From assembly GCA_001544655.2 (NCBI GenBank), contig FCOD02000032.1:1-64000 (forward strand): a stretch of 64,000 nucleotides of DNA. Reading direction: 5' to 3'. This DNA comes from Caballeronia turbans. GTDB taxonomy: Bacteria; Pseudomonadota; Gammaproteobacteria; Burkholderiales; Burkholderiaceae. The notes below the pieces were generated by a model, which was given only the letters and a program-made list of their open reading frames with translations, was not told where the DNA came from and did not search any database. The position numbers and the translations under genes are program-made. Position 1 is the first letter of the stretch, and each line of letters opens with the position of its first letter. This document shows, piece after piece, positions 1 through 8,783 of the stretch.

Positions 1-65
1 GTTCACCAGCGCCAGTGGGTGAATGACCGCAACCGGACGTGTAGCAGCAACCAAGTCCGTAACCG

Positions 66-95
66 GCGAAGGCCGGCGAAGGCCGGCAAAGGCCG
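66..95. repeat. Three tandem copies of a 10-bp unit
   Basis: Three consecutive copies of a 10-base unit of the form GCGAAGGCCG are visible; the last copy has one substitution. They lie just outside the left end of the IS1182-type element. No function can be assigned. The array is too short for a CRISPR or for a convincing iteron set. Confidence 0.6.
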
Positions 96-122
96 AAGCA
101 TGTCGAGCGTCGGGCCGGACTC

Positions 123-1761
123 GGCCCAGACCGTGTCAAAACGCACAGCCACTCGAATTGACGAAACGCCGTACCGGTGCAACTTACAATCTTTCGTTGC
201 GCATGCAGAATTCTAAGTCGCGGGCGAAGTTATCGCCGAGTGTTCAACTCCTGCGGGCATCACGCCCGTATCGCCTTCATAACAACGTCTGAACCAAGTA
301 TCTTAGTCACTCGCTTGATGTTGTATGCAAGCACGTGCAAGCTCATTTCCGTGCTCACCCGCTCAATGGTTCGAGTCAGGAAATGAGTGGCTCCCATCCA
401 AGCCTTGATCGTGCCAAACGGGTGCTCGACGGTTTGTCGCCGGATCCGCATCATTTCAGGTGCATGATCGAGACGCGTCTGCATATCCTCAAGAACAGCT
501 TCGTGTTCCCAACGGGCCACGCGACGTTGAGGACTGGGCGTGCAGTTCTCCTTCAACGGACATTGCTGGCAATTCGAACTCCAGTATTTACTGATCTTCA
601 AGCCGCGTTCAATGGTAGAAAATCGCCAAATAAGTCTCTCCCCTGCCGGGCACCGATATTCGTTCGTCTTTGCGTTGTAAATGAAGTCATCCTTCCCGAA
701 GCGGCCATCAGCAGTAGCCATCGAGGTCACTGTCTTCGGAACAAACACCGTTATTCCAGCCTCGTGGCATGCAAGTATCTCTTCACTCTTGTAATAGCCA
801 CGATCCGCAACAGCAGTGATCTTTTCGACGCCCATTTCAGCACGAGCAAGCTTGGCCGTCGATGTCAACTGATCGCGATCAATACCATCGTTAGTGACGA
901 CGTGCGCGACGATTAGATGGTGCTTCGTATCGACGGCCGTTTGTACGTTGTAGCCGACGACCCCCGTGCCGCGCGTCTTCATCGAACGCGCATCCGGATC
1001 GGTGAGCGATATCTGTCCGTCGGGTGCCGCCTTGAGTTGGACCTCGATCTCCTTCAGACGTTGCATCTGGTCCTTCAAGGCTGCAATCTTGTCCTGCAGT
1101 CGCTCCGTCCTGGCCTTCGCGATTGCAGGCTCCTGACGATCGGCTGTGTCCATCGCCTGAAGATACCGAGCAATACTTGACTCGATGTCGCGCATGCGCC
1201 GTTCGAGCTTGGCGTTCGTGAAGTTGCGGTCGCGATGGTTCACCGCCTTGAACTTGCTGCCGTCGATCGCGACGATTGCTTCAGCAAAAAGGTCCAGACG
1301 TTGGCATAGCATCACAAACTGACGGCAGACGTTGCGGATAGCTTTGCCGTTGTCTTTACGGAACCGAGCTATGGTTTTAAAGTCCGGAGCCAGTCGACCA
1401 GTGAGCCACATCAGCTCGACATTTCGCTGCGCTTCGCGTTCAAGACGACGACTGGACTGGATGCGATTGAGATACCCGTAGATATAGATCTTAAGCATCA
1501 CCTCAGGATGATAAGCCGGCCTTCCAGTCAACGCAGGCTGTACTCCCTCGAACCCCAGATCATTAAGATCAAGTTCTTCTACAAAGACATCGATCACGCG
1601 GACCGGATTTGTGTCCGTCACGTAATCATCAAGTGCTTCGGGAAGGAGAAAGCTCTGGTTACGATCGTCGCCTCGAACGAACCGCTTCATTTTGCTTGTC
1701 CTCCGCCGTCGGATAGCAAAATTTTAGCGCTCCAAAAATGCGTTTTGACACAATCTGGGCC
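123..1761 (-). mobile_element. IS1182-type insertion sequence
   Basis: A single transposase gene on the minus strand is bracketed by inverted repeats at 123-145 and 1739-1761. They match at 21 of 23 positions; the only differences are an adjacent CC/TT pair. Both ends begin GGCCCAGA in the outward-in direction. The element is about 1.64 kb, normal for the IS1182 group. No clear target-site duplication is seen beside the ends as drawn, so the exact boundary may be off by a few bases or the flanks may have been rearranged. The transposase frame is open, so the element could be active. Confidence 0.8.
260..1690 (-). CDS. IS1182-family DDE transposase
   Basis: This 476-residue protein catalyses cut-and-paste transposition of the surrounding element. 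The N-terminal part (about residues 1-100) has the DUF772-type domain with the YHPEVMLKIYIYGYL stretch. A central segment (about 160-230) is rich in coiled-coil-like charged residues. The DDE domain follows, with VAIDGSKFKAV (first Asp), AVADRGYYKSEE (second Asp) and a C-terminal region with VEHPFGTIKAWMG carrying the Glu. A cysteine cluster near residue 380 (CQQCPLKENC) is typical of the IS1182/IS5-like proteins. Length and motifs are complete and no frameshift is seen. The start at 1690 lies about 50 bases inside the right inverted repeat, as expected. Confidence 0.92.
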   Translation of the reverse strand: MKRFVRGDDRNQSFLLPEALDDYVTDTNPVRVIDVFVEELDLNDLGFEGVQPALTGRPAYHPEVMLKIYIYGYLNRIQSSRRLEREAQRNVELMWLTGRLAPDFKTIARFRKDNGKAIRNVCRQFVMLCQRLDLFAEAIVAIDGSKFKAVNHRDRNFTNAKLERRMRDIESSIARYLQAMDTADRQEPAIAKARTERLQDKIAALKDQMQRLKEIEVQLKAAPDGQISLTDPDARSMKTRGTGVVGYNVQTAVDTKHHLIVAHVVTNDGIDRDQLTSTAKLARAEMGVEKITAVADRGYYKSEEILACHEAGITVFVPKTVTSMATADGRFGKDDFIYNAKTNEYRCPAGERLIWRFSTIERGLKISKYWSSNCQQCPLKENCTPSPQRRVARWEHEAVLEDMQTRLDHAPEMMRIRRQTVEHPFGTIKAWMGATHFLTRTIERVSTEMSLHVLAYNIKRVTKILGSDVVMKAIRA

Positions 1762-2035
1762 AGAAGCCGCCACCCGGTATCCGAAGCAAGCGGCCGTTCG
1801 AACGACAGCAATGGCCTCCGAAGCCGACGGCTACCTGCCTGCCCAAGACTTGACGCGCTGCGGCTTCGCCCGTTCATGCAGGCTCCCGGTGCCTGGGATG
1901 CATAACAACATCGGTCCGATGGTCCGATGAACTAGGATTTGAGTTAAGCACGATTTGAGCTAAGCAGGATTTGAGTTAAGCGCGGCTACGTAAAGCCAAA
2001 AGGCTAAGCCCCTAGGACAACGCAATCTGAAGTTT

Positions 2036-2173
2036 TTAGAGAAAGAGACCGCGTGAGACGACTTCTGCTTCGGGATCGCAGTGTTCCATCCGCTCGCCGT
2101 GATCTGTGAAAACATAGACACAGACGCGGTCAGGTCCGGCAATGATTTCGTTTGTTTTGAACTTTTCGTTCAT
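2036..2173 (-). CDS. Small hypothetical protein, 45 residues
   Basis: A short frame starts MNEKFKTNEI and ends VVSRGLFL. It is preceded by an AGAAGG ribosome-binding site about ten bases upstream of the ATG. The sequence has a balanced composition with a central aromatic and valine-rich stretch (VCVYVFTDHGERMEH), unlike the arginine-rich shadows typical of high-GC antisense frames. I do not recognise a family. It lies downstream of the broken GAF-PAS gene on the same strand. The ribosome-binding site and composition make it a plausible real small gene, but no independent evidence of expression or conservation is available here. Confidence 0.45.
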   Translation of the reverse strand: MNEKFKTNEIIAGPDRVCVYVFTDHGERMEHCDPEAEVVSRGLFL

Positions 2174-2335
2174 CGGTCGCGCCTTCTAGTCTGGAAGCGC
2201 CGTAAGTACCGTCGGCTCTGCTGACTTCATGCTGAACGTTGTCCGCGCCGCTAACCCAGTTGCAACCGGCAACTCGACTTGCGCAGCTGTAGGATGGCAT
2301 CCCTCAGAAATTGCTACTCGACTGACTCTACCGTT

Positions 2336-2984
2336 TTAGCCACGTAGCACAATTGACGTCCCCGAAACCTCATTGCGCGTCAGAACGGACTTCGCTTTGC
2401 GATCGGACCCGAACTTGCTGAGTTCCGTGTACCTCACGGACCAGTTGCTTGCGAACTCCAGATTCTCCGCTTCTTTATTAGGGACAGAGGTTTCTACCCT
2501 ACCGGCGCCAAGCAGTTCCGCCGCCACGGTATTCAGGCAAACGATACGATTCGCCTGGTCTACGACAATTAAGCCTTGGCCAACGTTCTGGAGAGCTCGT
2601 GGCTGAGACCGGTTTCGAACCATAGCGCCATACTGTTCTAAGCCGCAGTAACCAATGAACTCAATTCCTTTTCATCGGGATACTCAAAAGCCCGTATTTC
2701 GCTCGACTCACAATCGAGGATCCATTCGACTCTTTCGTCGAGCATGATCGGATCGCATAACAAGAACGCGCATCGGCACTGATTTGCAAATAACCATGCC
2801 GCTGACGCTTCTGCGGATCCTGCACGCGTATCGGCTTATGTTTCTTCAGAACGTTTCCTAACACGCCGACGTCAAGCGGCTGTGCGTGGTTGCTATCACG
2901 AGGCTCGAGATTCTTATCCGACGCGTTGGACTGCATGAGCAACTGGAATGCTCCACTGGTCTCGTCAGGACGAAAGATCGCCAC
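2336..2984 (-). pseudogene. Decayed GAF-PAS sensor regulator
   Basis: Two sensory domains can be read on the minus strand but in different frames. First, from 2984 to about 2690, there is a GAF-like domain: PLDVGVLGNVLKKHKPIRVQD, then YLQISADARS, after which the frame shifts to IMLDERVEWILDCESS and on to FEYPDEKELSSLVTA. Second, from about 2610 to 2420, there is the start of a PAS domain: LQNVGQGLIVVDQANRIVCLN. GAF followed by PAS is common in sigma54-type activators and sensor kinases, but no effector domain remains. At least one frameshift and one in-frame stop separate the pieces, and both ends are missing. It is best read as a relic. Confidence 0.6.
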
Positions 2985-3120
2985 ATCGTCTCAGCGGTAA
3001 TGTTCGCACAGCATCCCGTGCAACTTTGACTTGCAGCATCTTCACTGCTGGGTTCGAAGCTTCTATGCGATCATCGAAAGAACTTGTACAGGACGTTCGC
3101 AGTATCGGAGGCCGGCAATC

Positions 3121-3810
3121 ATGCATTCGGAAACACCTATCGTCGACGCGGTCATTCGTTCCCGCAAAGCCGTCCGGGTCTTTCTCCCGGACACAGTTTC
3201 GCGAGGAGCAATCGTCGATATTCTGGATGTCGCACGCAGCGCGCCCAGCAATTCGAACACGCAGCCGTGGCACGTTCATGTGCTAAGCGGCAGTGTCAAA
3301 CAGCGACTCAGTGCAGCCCTCGCGCGTGCGCACATGGACGATAATCATCCGCCGCTGCAGCATTTTCCAGATCCGCTACCTGTTGCTTGTCAGCCGAGGC
3401 AGGAAGAATTTGGCGCACGTTATTACGGCGCGCTCGGCATCGACAAGACGGACACCGCGGCGCGCTCGCGAGCGTCCGGCCGTAACTTCGATTTCTTCGG
3501 CGCCCCCGTCGGCATGATTTTCACGATCGATGCGTGCCTCAAGAAATATAGCTGGCTCGATTACGGGCTGTTCCTGCAAACCGTGATGATCGCGGCACGG
3601 GCGCGCGGCCTCGACACATGCGCGCAAGTCTCGTTCGCGCGTTACCACGGCGTCATTGCCGATCATCTCGAACTGGCGCCCGGCCACGACGTCGTGTGCG
3701 GGATGTCTCTCGGCTACGCGGATGAAAGCTCCATGATCAACCGCCTTGCAATTCCGCGTGAATCCGTCGACCGGTTCGCGCGCTTCGCCGGCTTCGACGA
3801 ACACGCGTGA
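3121..3810 (+). CDS. Nitroreductase-family flavoprotein
   Basis: This 229-residue protein belongs to the nitroreductase fold, which uses FMN and NAD(P)H to reduce nitro groups, quinones or related acceptors in the cytosol. The N-terminus has RSRKAVRVFLPDTVSR followed by ARSAPSNSNTQPWHVHVL, the usual FMN-phosphate and substrate-pocket signature. Near the C-terminus, VVCGMSLGYAD is the second FMN-contact region. The ATG at 3121 starts exactly at the conserved N-terminus; an upstream in-frame start would add a non-conserved arm. It is followed 62 bases later by a broken FMN reductase and lies near an aromatic-oxygenase operon. That makes a role in nitroaromatic or flavin chemistry plausible but unproven. 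Confidence 0.85.
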   Translation: MHSETPIVDAVIRSRKAVRVFLPDTVSRGAIVDILDVARSAPSNSNTQPWHVHVLSGSVKQRLSAALARAHMDDNHPPLQHFPDPLPVACQPRQEEFGARYYGALGIDKTDTAARSRASGRNFDFFGAPVGMIFTIDACLKKYSWLDYGLFLQTVMIAARARGLDTCAQVSFARYHGVIADHLELAPGHDVVCGMSLGYADESSMINRLAIPRESVDRFARFAGFDEHA

Positions 3811-3872
3811 CGCGTCACGCGCGTGATCGCGTGCATTCCACGCCTTCTTTCAAGCACTTTTCAAACTTCTCC

Positions 3873-4440
3873 ATGACCATCAAAGTTCTTGCACTCTGCG
3901 GCAGCGCTCGCCGTGAACCGCTGAATCGTGAACTTCTGGAAATCGCGGCGCAAGGCGCGCCGTGACCAGGGGAGCGAGATAAGTTTCATCTCCTTGGCCG
4001 ACCATCCCATGCCTTTATATGACGGCGATTTCGAACAAACGCACGGTGTTCCCGACAACGTAAAAAGACTACAGCAGGTGTTCGCGGAGCATGCGGCGCT
4101 GTTGATCGCATCGCCGGAACATAACGGCGGATATACGGCGTCGCTCAAGAACGCGATCGACTGGATCAGCCGGCCACGTGAGAACGGCGACCCGGGCGTT
4201 CGGTTGTTCGCGAGCAAGGTGGCCGCCGTGATGTCGGCGTCGCCGGGACCGATGGGCGGTCTTCGTTCGATGCTCGGCATGCGCGGCGTGCTCGAAAAGC
4301 TCGGCGCCGTCGTGATTCCGCAAGGCTTTTCGCTCGGGTTCGAGAAGGATGGCACGCTCGCCGACGCAAAGGCAGACGCCGAAGTACGAACGGTCGGAGC
4401 CGGTCTCGTCGACGTTGCGCGAAGACTGGCGCGGTCCTGA
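3873..4440 (+). pseudogene. NADPH-dependent FMN reductase (frameshifted)
   Basis: The protein starts MTIKVLALCGSARREPLNRELL at 3873, the classic start of the NADPH-dependent FMN reductase (ArsH/ChrR-like flavodoxin fold) family. The frame meets a stop at about 3961-3963. The rest of the protein continues in another frame from about 3955 onward: FISLADHPMPLYDGD, then LIASPEHNGGYTASLKNAIDW, the diagnostic flavin-binding segment, and PMGGLRSMLGMRGVLEKLGA. One missing or two extra bases around 3950-3965 would explain this. Apart from that single lesion the gene is full length (about 190 residues). It is either a recent pseudogene or a sequencing indel. It sits just downstream of the nitroreductase in the same orientation. 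Confidence 0.8.
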
Positions 4441-4530
4441 TTTACGATCTGCCGCTCGCAAGTCGACTGTCAACAGAGCGCAAGCGGGCGCAACGCATGC
4501 TCGGCGCGGGCGGCAAGAAGCGAAATGCGG

Positions 4531-5262
4531 TTATAAGACCGCTTCCGCCACGAGATGCAACGCCGGCGCCAGCTTCACGCATACGTCCGGCCGCTCCAGC
4601 GCGTAGGCCAGATTCTTCTGCGCGATCTGCACGTGCTCGGTCGCCAGCGCCTGCGCGCGCGCGCCTTCGCCGCGCGCTAGTGCCTCGACGAGACTGTGAT
4701 GCTGCTGATGCGCCATGAATAGCCATTGCCGTCCTTCTTCGATGGCCGATTGCATCGGCAGCATCGCGCTCGCGGCGGCGAACGGCAGGCGATTATTCAT
4801 GTCGATGGCGCGCATCAGCGCCGCATTGCCCGAACCCTCGACGATCAGCTTGTGGAAGCGGTTATTCATGTCGGTGTAGGCGGCGTAGTCGTCGAGATCG
4901 AGCTCGGACTTGGCGAGCAGACGGTCGCCCGCGCGCAGACATTCGGCGAGCGCATTCGACAACTGGCGCGGCACGCCATGTTCCGCGACGAGCCGCGCGG
5001 CCATGCCTTCGAGATGTCCGCGTACCGCGATGGCATCGGCGATTTCTGCGGCCGTAATGCGCCGCATGACATAGCCACCGGTGGGCGACGGCTCGACCAG
5101 ACCTTCCTGTTCCAGTGTGGTGAGTGCGAGCCGCACGGGCGTGCGCGACGCCTTCAAGCGTTCGGCGAGCGCGACCTCGCCGAGTCGTTCTCCGGGCGTG
5201 AATTCGCCCTTGAGTATCAGATCGCGCAGATGCACCAGAACGCGTTCCTGTTGGGATTCCAT
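4531..5262 (-). CDS. GntR-family regulator, FCD subfamily
   Basis: A 243-residue DNA-binding repressor or activator. Residues 1-70 form the winged helix-turn-helix (RLGEVALAERLKASRTPVRLAL, then EQEGLVEPSPTGGYVM). The remainder is an all-helical FCD ligand-binding domain, with AYTDMNNRFHKLIVEGS and the histidine-rich MAHQQHHSLVEAL contributing the expected metal-ligand positions. The start at 5262 (MESQQERVL) fits the family; an upstream in-frame start would add about 54 non-conserved residues. It is transcribed away from the Rieske oxygenase operon across a 339-base gap, so it probably senses a pathway intermediate and controls that operon. The ligand is not inferable. Confidence 0.88.
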   Translation of the reverse strand: MESQQERVLVHLRDLILKGEFTPGERLGEVALAERLKASRTPVRLALTTLEQEGLVEPSPTGGYVMRRITAAEIADAIAVRGHLEGMAARLVAEHGVPRQLSNALAECLRAGDRLLAKSELDLDDYAAYTDMNNRFHKLIVEGSGNAALMRAIDMNNRLPFAAASAMLPMQSAIEEGRQWLFMAHQQHHSLVEALARGEGARAQALATEHVQIAQKNLAYALERPDVCVKLAPALHLVAEAVL

Positions 5263-5458
5263 GGCTTCTCTCCCGTTGCTGTCTTTGCAGATTCTAGGCG
5301 AAGGATGCGAGTCTGTGTTCGAAAAGCGCGCGATATGTTTTTGGCTGCATGCAGAAAGGCCCAAGCAATGCCCTTTTTCGGCACAGTGCGCCCATGCGGG
5401 TAAATCCCAATGAAGCAGGACCAATTCATATAAATCAAGGGGTTATCGTGAAACTATC

Positions 5459-5529
5459 CGGTGGCCACCGAAGATAAGCACGGGCGTGCTGAATACATTG
5501 TTTGTGCAAGATGGTTCTTATAAGTATTC
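5459..5529. promoter_or_regulatory. Candidate operator region upstream of the oxygenase operon
   Basis: The gap 5263-5601 between the divergent GntR gene and the Rieske oxygenase holds several dyads. There is a perfect 12-bp palindrome CGGTGGCCACCG (5459-5470), a GAATAC / GTATTC inverted pair (5491-5496 and 5524-5529), and a palindromic CTTATAAG (5517-5524). A TTGTTT to TATAAG spacing of 15 bases at about 5500-5523 could be a weak sigma70 promoter for the operon. These are visual matches only. Which one, if any, binds the GntR or LysR protein cannot be decided from sequence. Confidence 0.3.
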
Positions 5530-5601
5530 TTCGTCGCATGAACACGTCGCGTTTGCATACAGCTCAGCGGCGTCTGAATTCAACGAACCGGAGCCAAAGT
5601 C

Positions 5602-6918
5602 ATGATGAGTTCGCAGCAAAACGAGACGATCACCCGCGTCGGGCAAACCACGCCGGCCGGCCAACTGTTGCGCCGTTACTGGCAGCCCGTCGCGCTGGTC
5701 GAAGAATTGCCCGCCGAGCGTCCGGTGAAGGCCGTCCGTCTGATGGGGCAGGACTTCGTCGTCTTCAGGGACGAACAGGGCCGCTACGGCATGCTCGATC
5801 GCGACTGCCCGCATCGCGGCGCGGATCTCGCAGCCGGCCGTCTCGAAGGCGGCGGATTGCGCTGCGCATTTCACGGCTGGCTCTTCGATGTCAATGGCCG
5901 CTGTCTTTCGACGCCCGGCGAGCCCGTCGGCAGCACGCTCTGCAACAAAGTCCGTCAGTCGGCGTATCCGGTCACCGAGAAGAGCGGAATCCTGTTCGGC
6001 TATATCGGCAAAGGCGAGCCGCCCGCGTTTCCGAACTTCGATTGCTTCGCCGCGCCCGATGCCTACACCTTCGCCTTCAAAGGGCTGTTCGAATGCAACT
6101 GGCTGCAGGCGCTCGAAGTGGGCATCGATCCGGCGCATGCGTCGTTTCTGCATCGCTTCTTCGAGGACGAGGATGTCAGCGAGAGCTACGGCAAGCAGTT
6201 TCGCGGCGCGTCGGAGAATTCGAGCATGCCGATCACGCAGGTCTTGCGCGAGTACGAATCGCCCGAGATTCTCGTGAGCCCGGCGGATTACGGCTTGCGG
6301 CTCATTGCGAAGCGCACGCTCGACGATGCCCATACGCATGTGCGCGTGACGAATGTGGTGTTCCCCCAAGCCTTCGTGATTCCGATGAGCACGGAGATGA
6401 CGATCACGCAGTGGCATGTGCCCGTCGACGACGAGAACTGCTACTGGTACGCGATTTTCACGAGCTTCGGCGCGCCCACCGACCGGGCGCAGATGCGCGA
6501 GCAACGGCTCGAGCTGTACGAGTTGCCCGACTACACCTCGCGCAAAAACAAGCGCAACAACTACGGCTTCAACGCGCAGGAGCAGCTCAACGAAACCTAC
6601 ACGGGGATGGGCTTCGATATCAACGTGCACGATCAATGGGCGGTTGAATCGCAGGGCGCGGTCCAGGACCGCACGCGCGAGCATCTGGGCACGACGGACA
6701 AGGGGATCATCGCGTATCGCCGCCTGCTCGTCGATGCGATCGATAAGACGCAGGCCGGCGAGAAGACGCTGATGCTGATCGACGAAGAGGAAGCCGTGCA
6801 TCTCACGGGACCGGCTTCGATCGACGGCATCGCGCCGACGGATCGCTGGGATGAGTACTGGAAAGAGTCCGATGCGAATCGCCGCGCGCAGTCGCCGTGG
6901 CCCGCACCGAAAGCCTGA
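5602..6918 (+). CDS. Rieske [2Fe-2S] aromatic ring-hydroxylating oxygenase, phthalate-dioxygenase type
   Basis: This 438-residue oxygenase alpha subunit should insert oxygen into, or demethylate, an aromatic or related substrate using electrons from the ferredoxin and reductase encoded downstream. The Rieske cluster ligands are Cys69-Pro-His71 and Cys88-x2-His91. The mononuclear iron site is GIDPAHASFLH, with Asp176, His179 and His184. The C-terminal region (QGAVQDRTREHLGTTDKGI) is typical of the phthalate 4,5-dioxygenase/LigXa group, which needs no beta subunit, and none is present here. It is the first gene of an operon whose next gene is a glutamine-synthetase-like ligase. That suggests the true substrate may be a gamma-glutamylated amine. 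The start could be either of two adjacent ATG codons. Confidence 0.9.
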   Translation: MMSSQQNETITRVGQTTPAGQLLRRYWQPVALVEELPAERPVKAVRLMGQDFVVFRDEQGRYGMLDRDCPHRGADLAAGRLEGGGLRCAFHGWLFDVNGRCLSTPGEPVGSTLCNKVRQSAYPVTEKSGILFGYIGKGEPPAFPNFDCFAAPDAYTFAFKGLFECNWLQALEVGIDPAHASFLHRFFEDEDVSESYGKQFRGASENSSMPITQVLREYESPEILVSPADYGLRLIAKRTLDDAHTHVRVTNVVFPQAFVIPMSTEMTITQWHVPVDDENCYWYAIFTSFGAPTDRAQMREQRLELYELPDYTSRKNKRNNYGFNAQEQLNETYTGMGFDINVHDQWAVESQGAVQDRTREHLGTTDKGIIAYRRLLVDAIDKTQAGEKTLMLIDEEEAVHLTGPASIDGIAPTDRWDEYWKESDANRRAQSPWPAPKA

Positions 6919-6978
6919 ACGCAACGTCCCGCCACCTGAATGGAGCGCGCCGCATACGAGCTGCAGCGCGGATCGAAC

Positions 6979-8415
6979 ATGTCTTTCGTAGAAACGCACG
7001 GATTATGGACGGACGCCCAGCATGCCGCGTATGCCGGACTCGTCGAGCGGCTGAAGAAAAGCGATGTGAAAGTGGTGCGCTTTTCGTTTCCCGACCAGCA
7101 CGGCTTGTTGCGCGGAAAAACGCTCGTCGTCGACGAGGCCATCAAGGCGATGAAAAGCGGCGTCACGCTCACGACGACGCTCTTCGCCAAGGACACGTCC
7201 CATCGCACGGTGTTTCCGGTGTTCACGGCGGGCGGCGGCTTCGACATGCCCGAGATGCAGGGCGCATGCGACACGATGATGGTCGCCGATCCCGAAACGT
7301 TCCGCGTGCTGCCGTGGGCGCCGCATACGGGATGGGTGCTGTGCGACGTGCATTTCGCCAACGGGATGCCCGTTCCGTTCGGCACGCGGCATTTGTTTCG
7401 CCGCGCGTTGGATCGCCTGTCGAATCAGGGATTCGAATTCGTGTCGGGACTCGAAGTGGAGTTTCATGTCTTCAAGGTCACCGATTCGCACATGAAGCCC
7501 GAGCATTCTGGACAGCCCGGCTCGCCGCCCGATGTCGAACTGCTGTCGCACGGTTATCAGTATCTGACGGAATTGCGCTATGACGCCGTCGACGATGTGA
7601 TGGAACTGCTGCGCCGCAATGCCGAAGGACTCGGCTTGCCGGTGCGCTCGCTCGAAGTGGAATACGGGCCAAGCCAGTTCGAATTTACCTTTGCGCCGAC
7701 CAAGGGCATCAAGAGTGCCGACGACATGGTGCTGTTTCGCAGCGCCGTGAAGCAGATCTGCCAGCGCAACGGGTATCACGCGACCTTCATGTGCCGGCCG
7801 CGCATTCCAAATGTGGTGTCGAGCGGTTGGCATCTGCATCAGTCGCTGCTGCATGCGGGCGCCGGCTCCAACGCGTTCATGCCAAGCGACGCATCGGAAC
7901 CGTTGTCGATCACGGGGCAACGCTATCTCGCGGGTCTCCTCGCGCATGCGCGGGGCGCGGCATCGCTGTCCACGCCGACGATCAATGGCTATCGGCGCTA
8001 TCGGCCCTATTCGAACGCGCCGGATCGCGCGAACTGGGGGCGCGACAACCGCGGCGTGATGCTGCGCGTGCTCGGCGGCGTGAACGATGCAGCGAGCCGC
8101 ATCGAGAACCGCGTGGGCGAACCGACGGCGAATCCGTACCTGTACTTCGCGTCGCAAGTGCTGTCCGGTCTCGATGGCATGCAGCGCAAGCTCGAATTGC
8201 CGCCTTCCGCGGATACGCCGTACGAGACGCATGCCGATGCATTGCCACGCAGTCTGAGCGACGCACTCGCCGCGCTGTGCACCGACGAATGCCTGCGCGA
8301 AGGCCTCGGCAGTGCGTTCGTCGATTACTTCTGCAAGCTCAAGCAGGCGGAGATCGATCGATTCAATCTGGAAGTCACCGAGTGGGAACATCGCGAGTAT
8401 TTCGAGGCGTTCTGA
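6979..8415 (+). CDS. Glutamine-synthetase-like gamma-glutamyl ligase
   Basis: A 478-residue member of the type-III/GlnA-like glutamine synthetase superfamily. The catalytic domain shows GLEVEFHVF (Glu159/Glu161), EVEYGPSQFEFTF (Glu226/Glu228), GWHLHQSL (His285/His287), NGYRRYRPYSNAPDRANWG for ATP and glutamate, and IENRVGEPTANPYLY. The family includes true glutamine synthetase, PuuA (putrescine), IpuC (isopropylamine) and the aniline enzymes TdnQ/AtdA1, all of which join glutamate to an amine using ATP. The setting, between a Rieske oxygenase and its electron-transfer partners and ahead of an amidotransferase-like hydrolase, matches the aniline systems better than nitrogen assimilation. The start at 6979 is chosen because the upstream ATG at 6940 adds a non-conserved arm; neither has a strong ribosome-binding site. 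Confidence 0.85.
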   Translation: MSFVETHGLWTDAQHAAYAGLVERLKKSDVKVVRFSFPDQHGLLRGKTLVVDEAIKAMKSGVTLTTTLFAKDTSHRTVFPVFTAGGGFDMPEMQGACDTMMVADPETFRVLPWAPHTGWVLCDVHFANGMPVPFGTRHLFRRALDRLSNQGFEFVSGLEVEFHVFKVTDSHMKPEHSGQPGSPPDVELLSHGYQYLTELRYDAVDDVMELLRRNAEGLGLPVRSLEVEYGPSQFEFTFAPTKGIKSADDMVLFRSAVKQICQRNGYHATFMCRPRIPNVVSSGWHLHQSLLHAGAGSNAFMPSDASEPLSITGQRYLAGLLAHARGAASLSTPTINGYRRYRPYSNAPDRANWGRDNRGVMLRVLGGVNDAASRIENRVGEPTANPYLYFASQVLSGLDGMQRKLELPPSADTPYETHADALPRSLSDALAALCTDECLREGLGSAFVDYFCKLKQAEIDRFNLEVTEWEHREYFEAF

Positions 8416-8455
8416 CGCTGCGCCCGCTGCCTGGATCATTGCAAGGAGAAATGTC

Positions 8456-8779
8456 ATGCCTCTCGTAACCTACATTTTGCGCGACGGAGAGCGTCGCGAG
8501 ATCGACGTGCCAGATGGCACGAGCGTGATGGAAGCCGCGATCTACAACAACCTGCGCGGCATCGATGCGGAATGCGGCGGATGCCTGTCCTGCGCGACGT
8601 GTCACGTCTATATCGATGAATCGTCGACGGCGCAACTGCCACCGCCTGATGAGTCGGAAAGCGAACTGCTCGACGGCGTCGCGGCGGAGCGCCGTCCCGA
8701 GAGCCGCCTGAGCTGTCAGCTCGTCGCGAACGCCGCGATGAACGGACTCATCGTGCAGATTCCGCAAAGGCAAGGGTGA
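8456..8779 (+). CDS. [2Fe-2S] ferredoxin, adrenodoxin/putidaredoxin type
   Basis: A 107-residue soluble electron carrier. The cluster ligands are Cys40, Cys46 and Cys49 in ECGGCLSCATC plus Cys87 in SRLSCQL, the C-x5-C-x2-C-xn-C spacing of adrenodoxin-type ferredoxins. An AAGGAG site lies about eight bases before the ATG. It lies between the ligase and a matching FAD-dependent reductase (gap of four bases to the latter), so it almost certainly shuttles electrons from that reductase to the Rieske oxygenase. Plant-type Rieske partners in phthalate systems are usually fused to a reductase; here the carriers are separate, as in class IIB/III-like three-component systems. Confidence 0.92.
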   Translation: MPLVTYILRDGERREIDVPDGTSVMEAAIYNNLRGIDAECGGCLSCATCHVYIDESSTAQLPPPDESESELLDGVAAERRPESRLSCQLVANAAMNGLIVQIPQRQG

Positions 8780-8783
8780 GAAC

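Noticed and set aside
66-95. Possible CRISPR or iteron array
   Set aside because: Only three 10-bp units with no spacers; too short for either.
5518-6999. Long minus-strand frame of 493 codons opposite the Rieske oxygenase gene
   Set aside because: It is arginine- and histidine-rich, has no family motif, and mirrors a gene with clear catalytic residues on the other strand. This is a common shadow in high-GC DNA.
7003-8457. Long minus-strand frame of 484 codons opposite the GS-like ligase
   Set aside because: Same shadow pattern; the plus-strand protein carries the diagnostic motifs.
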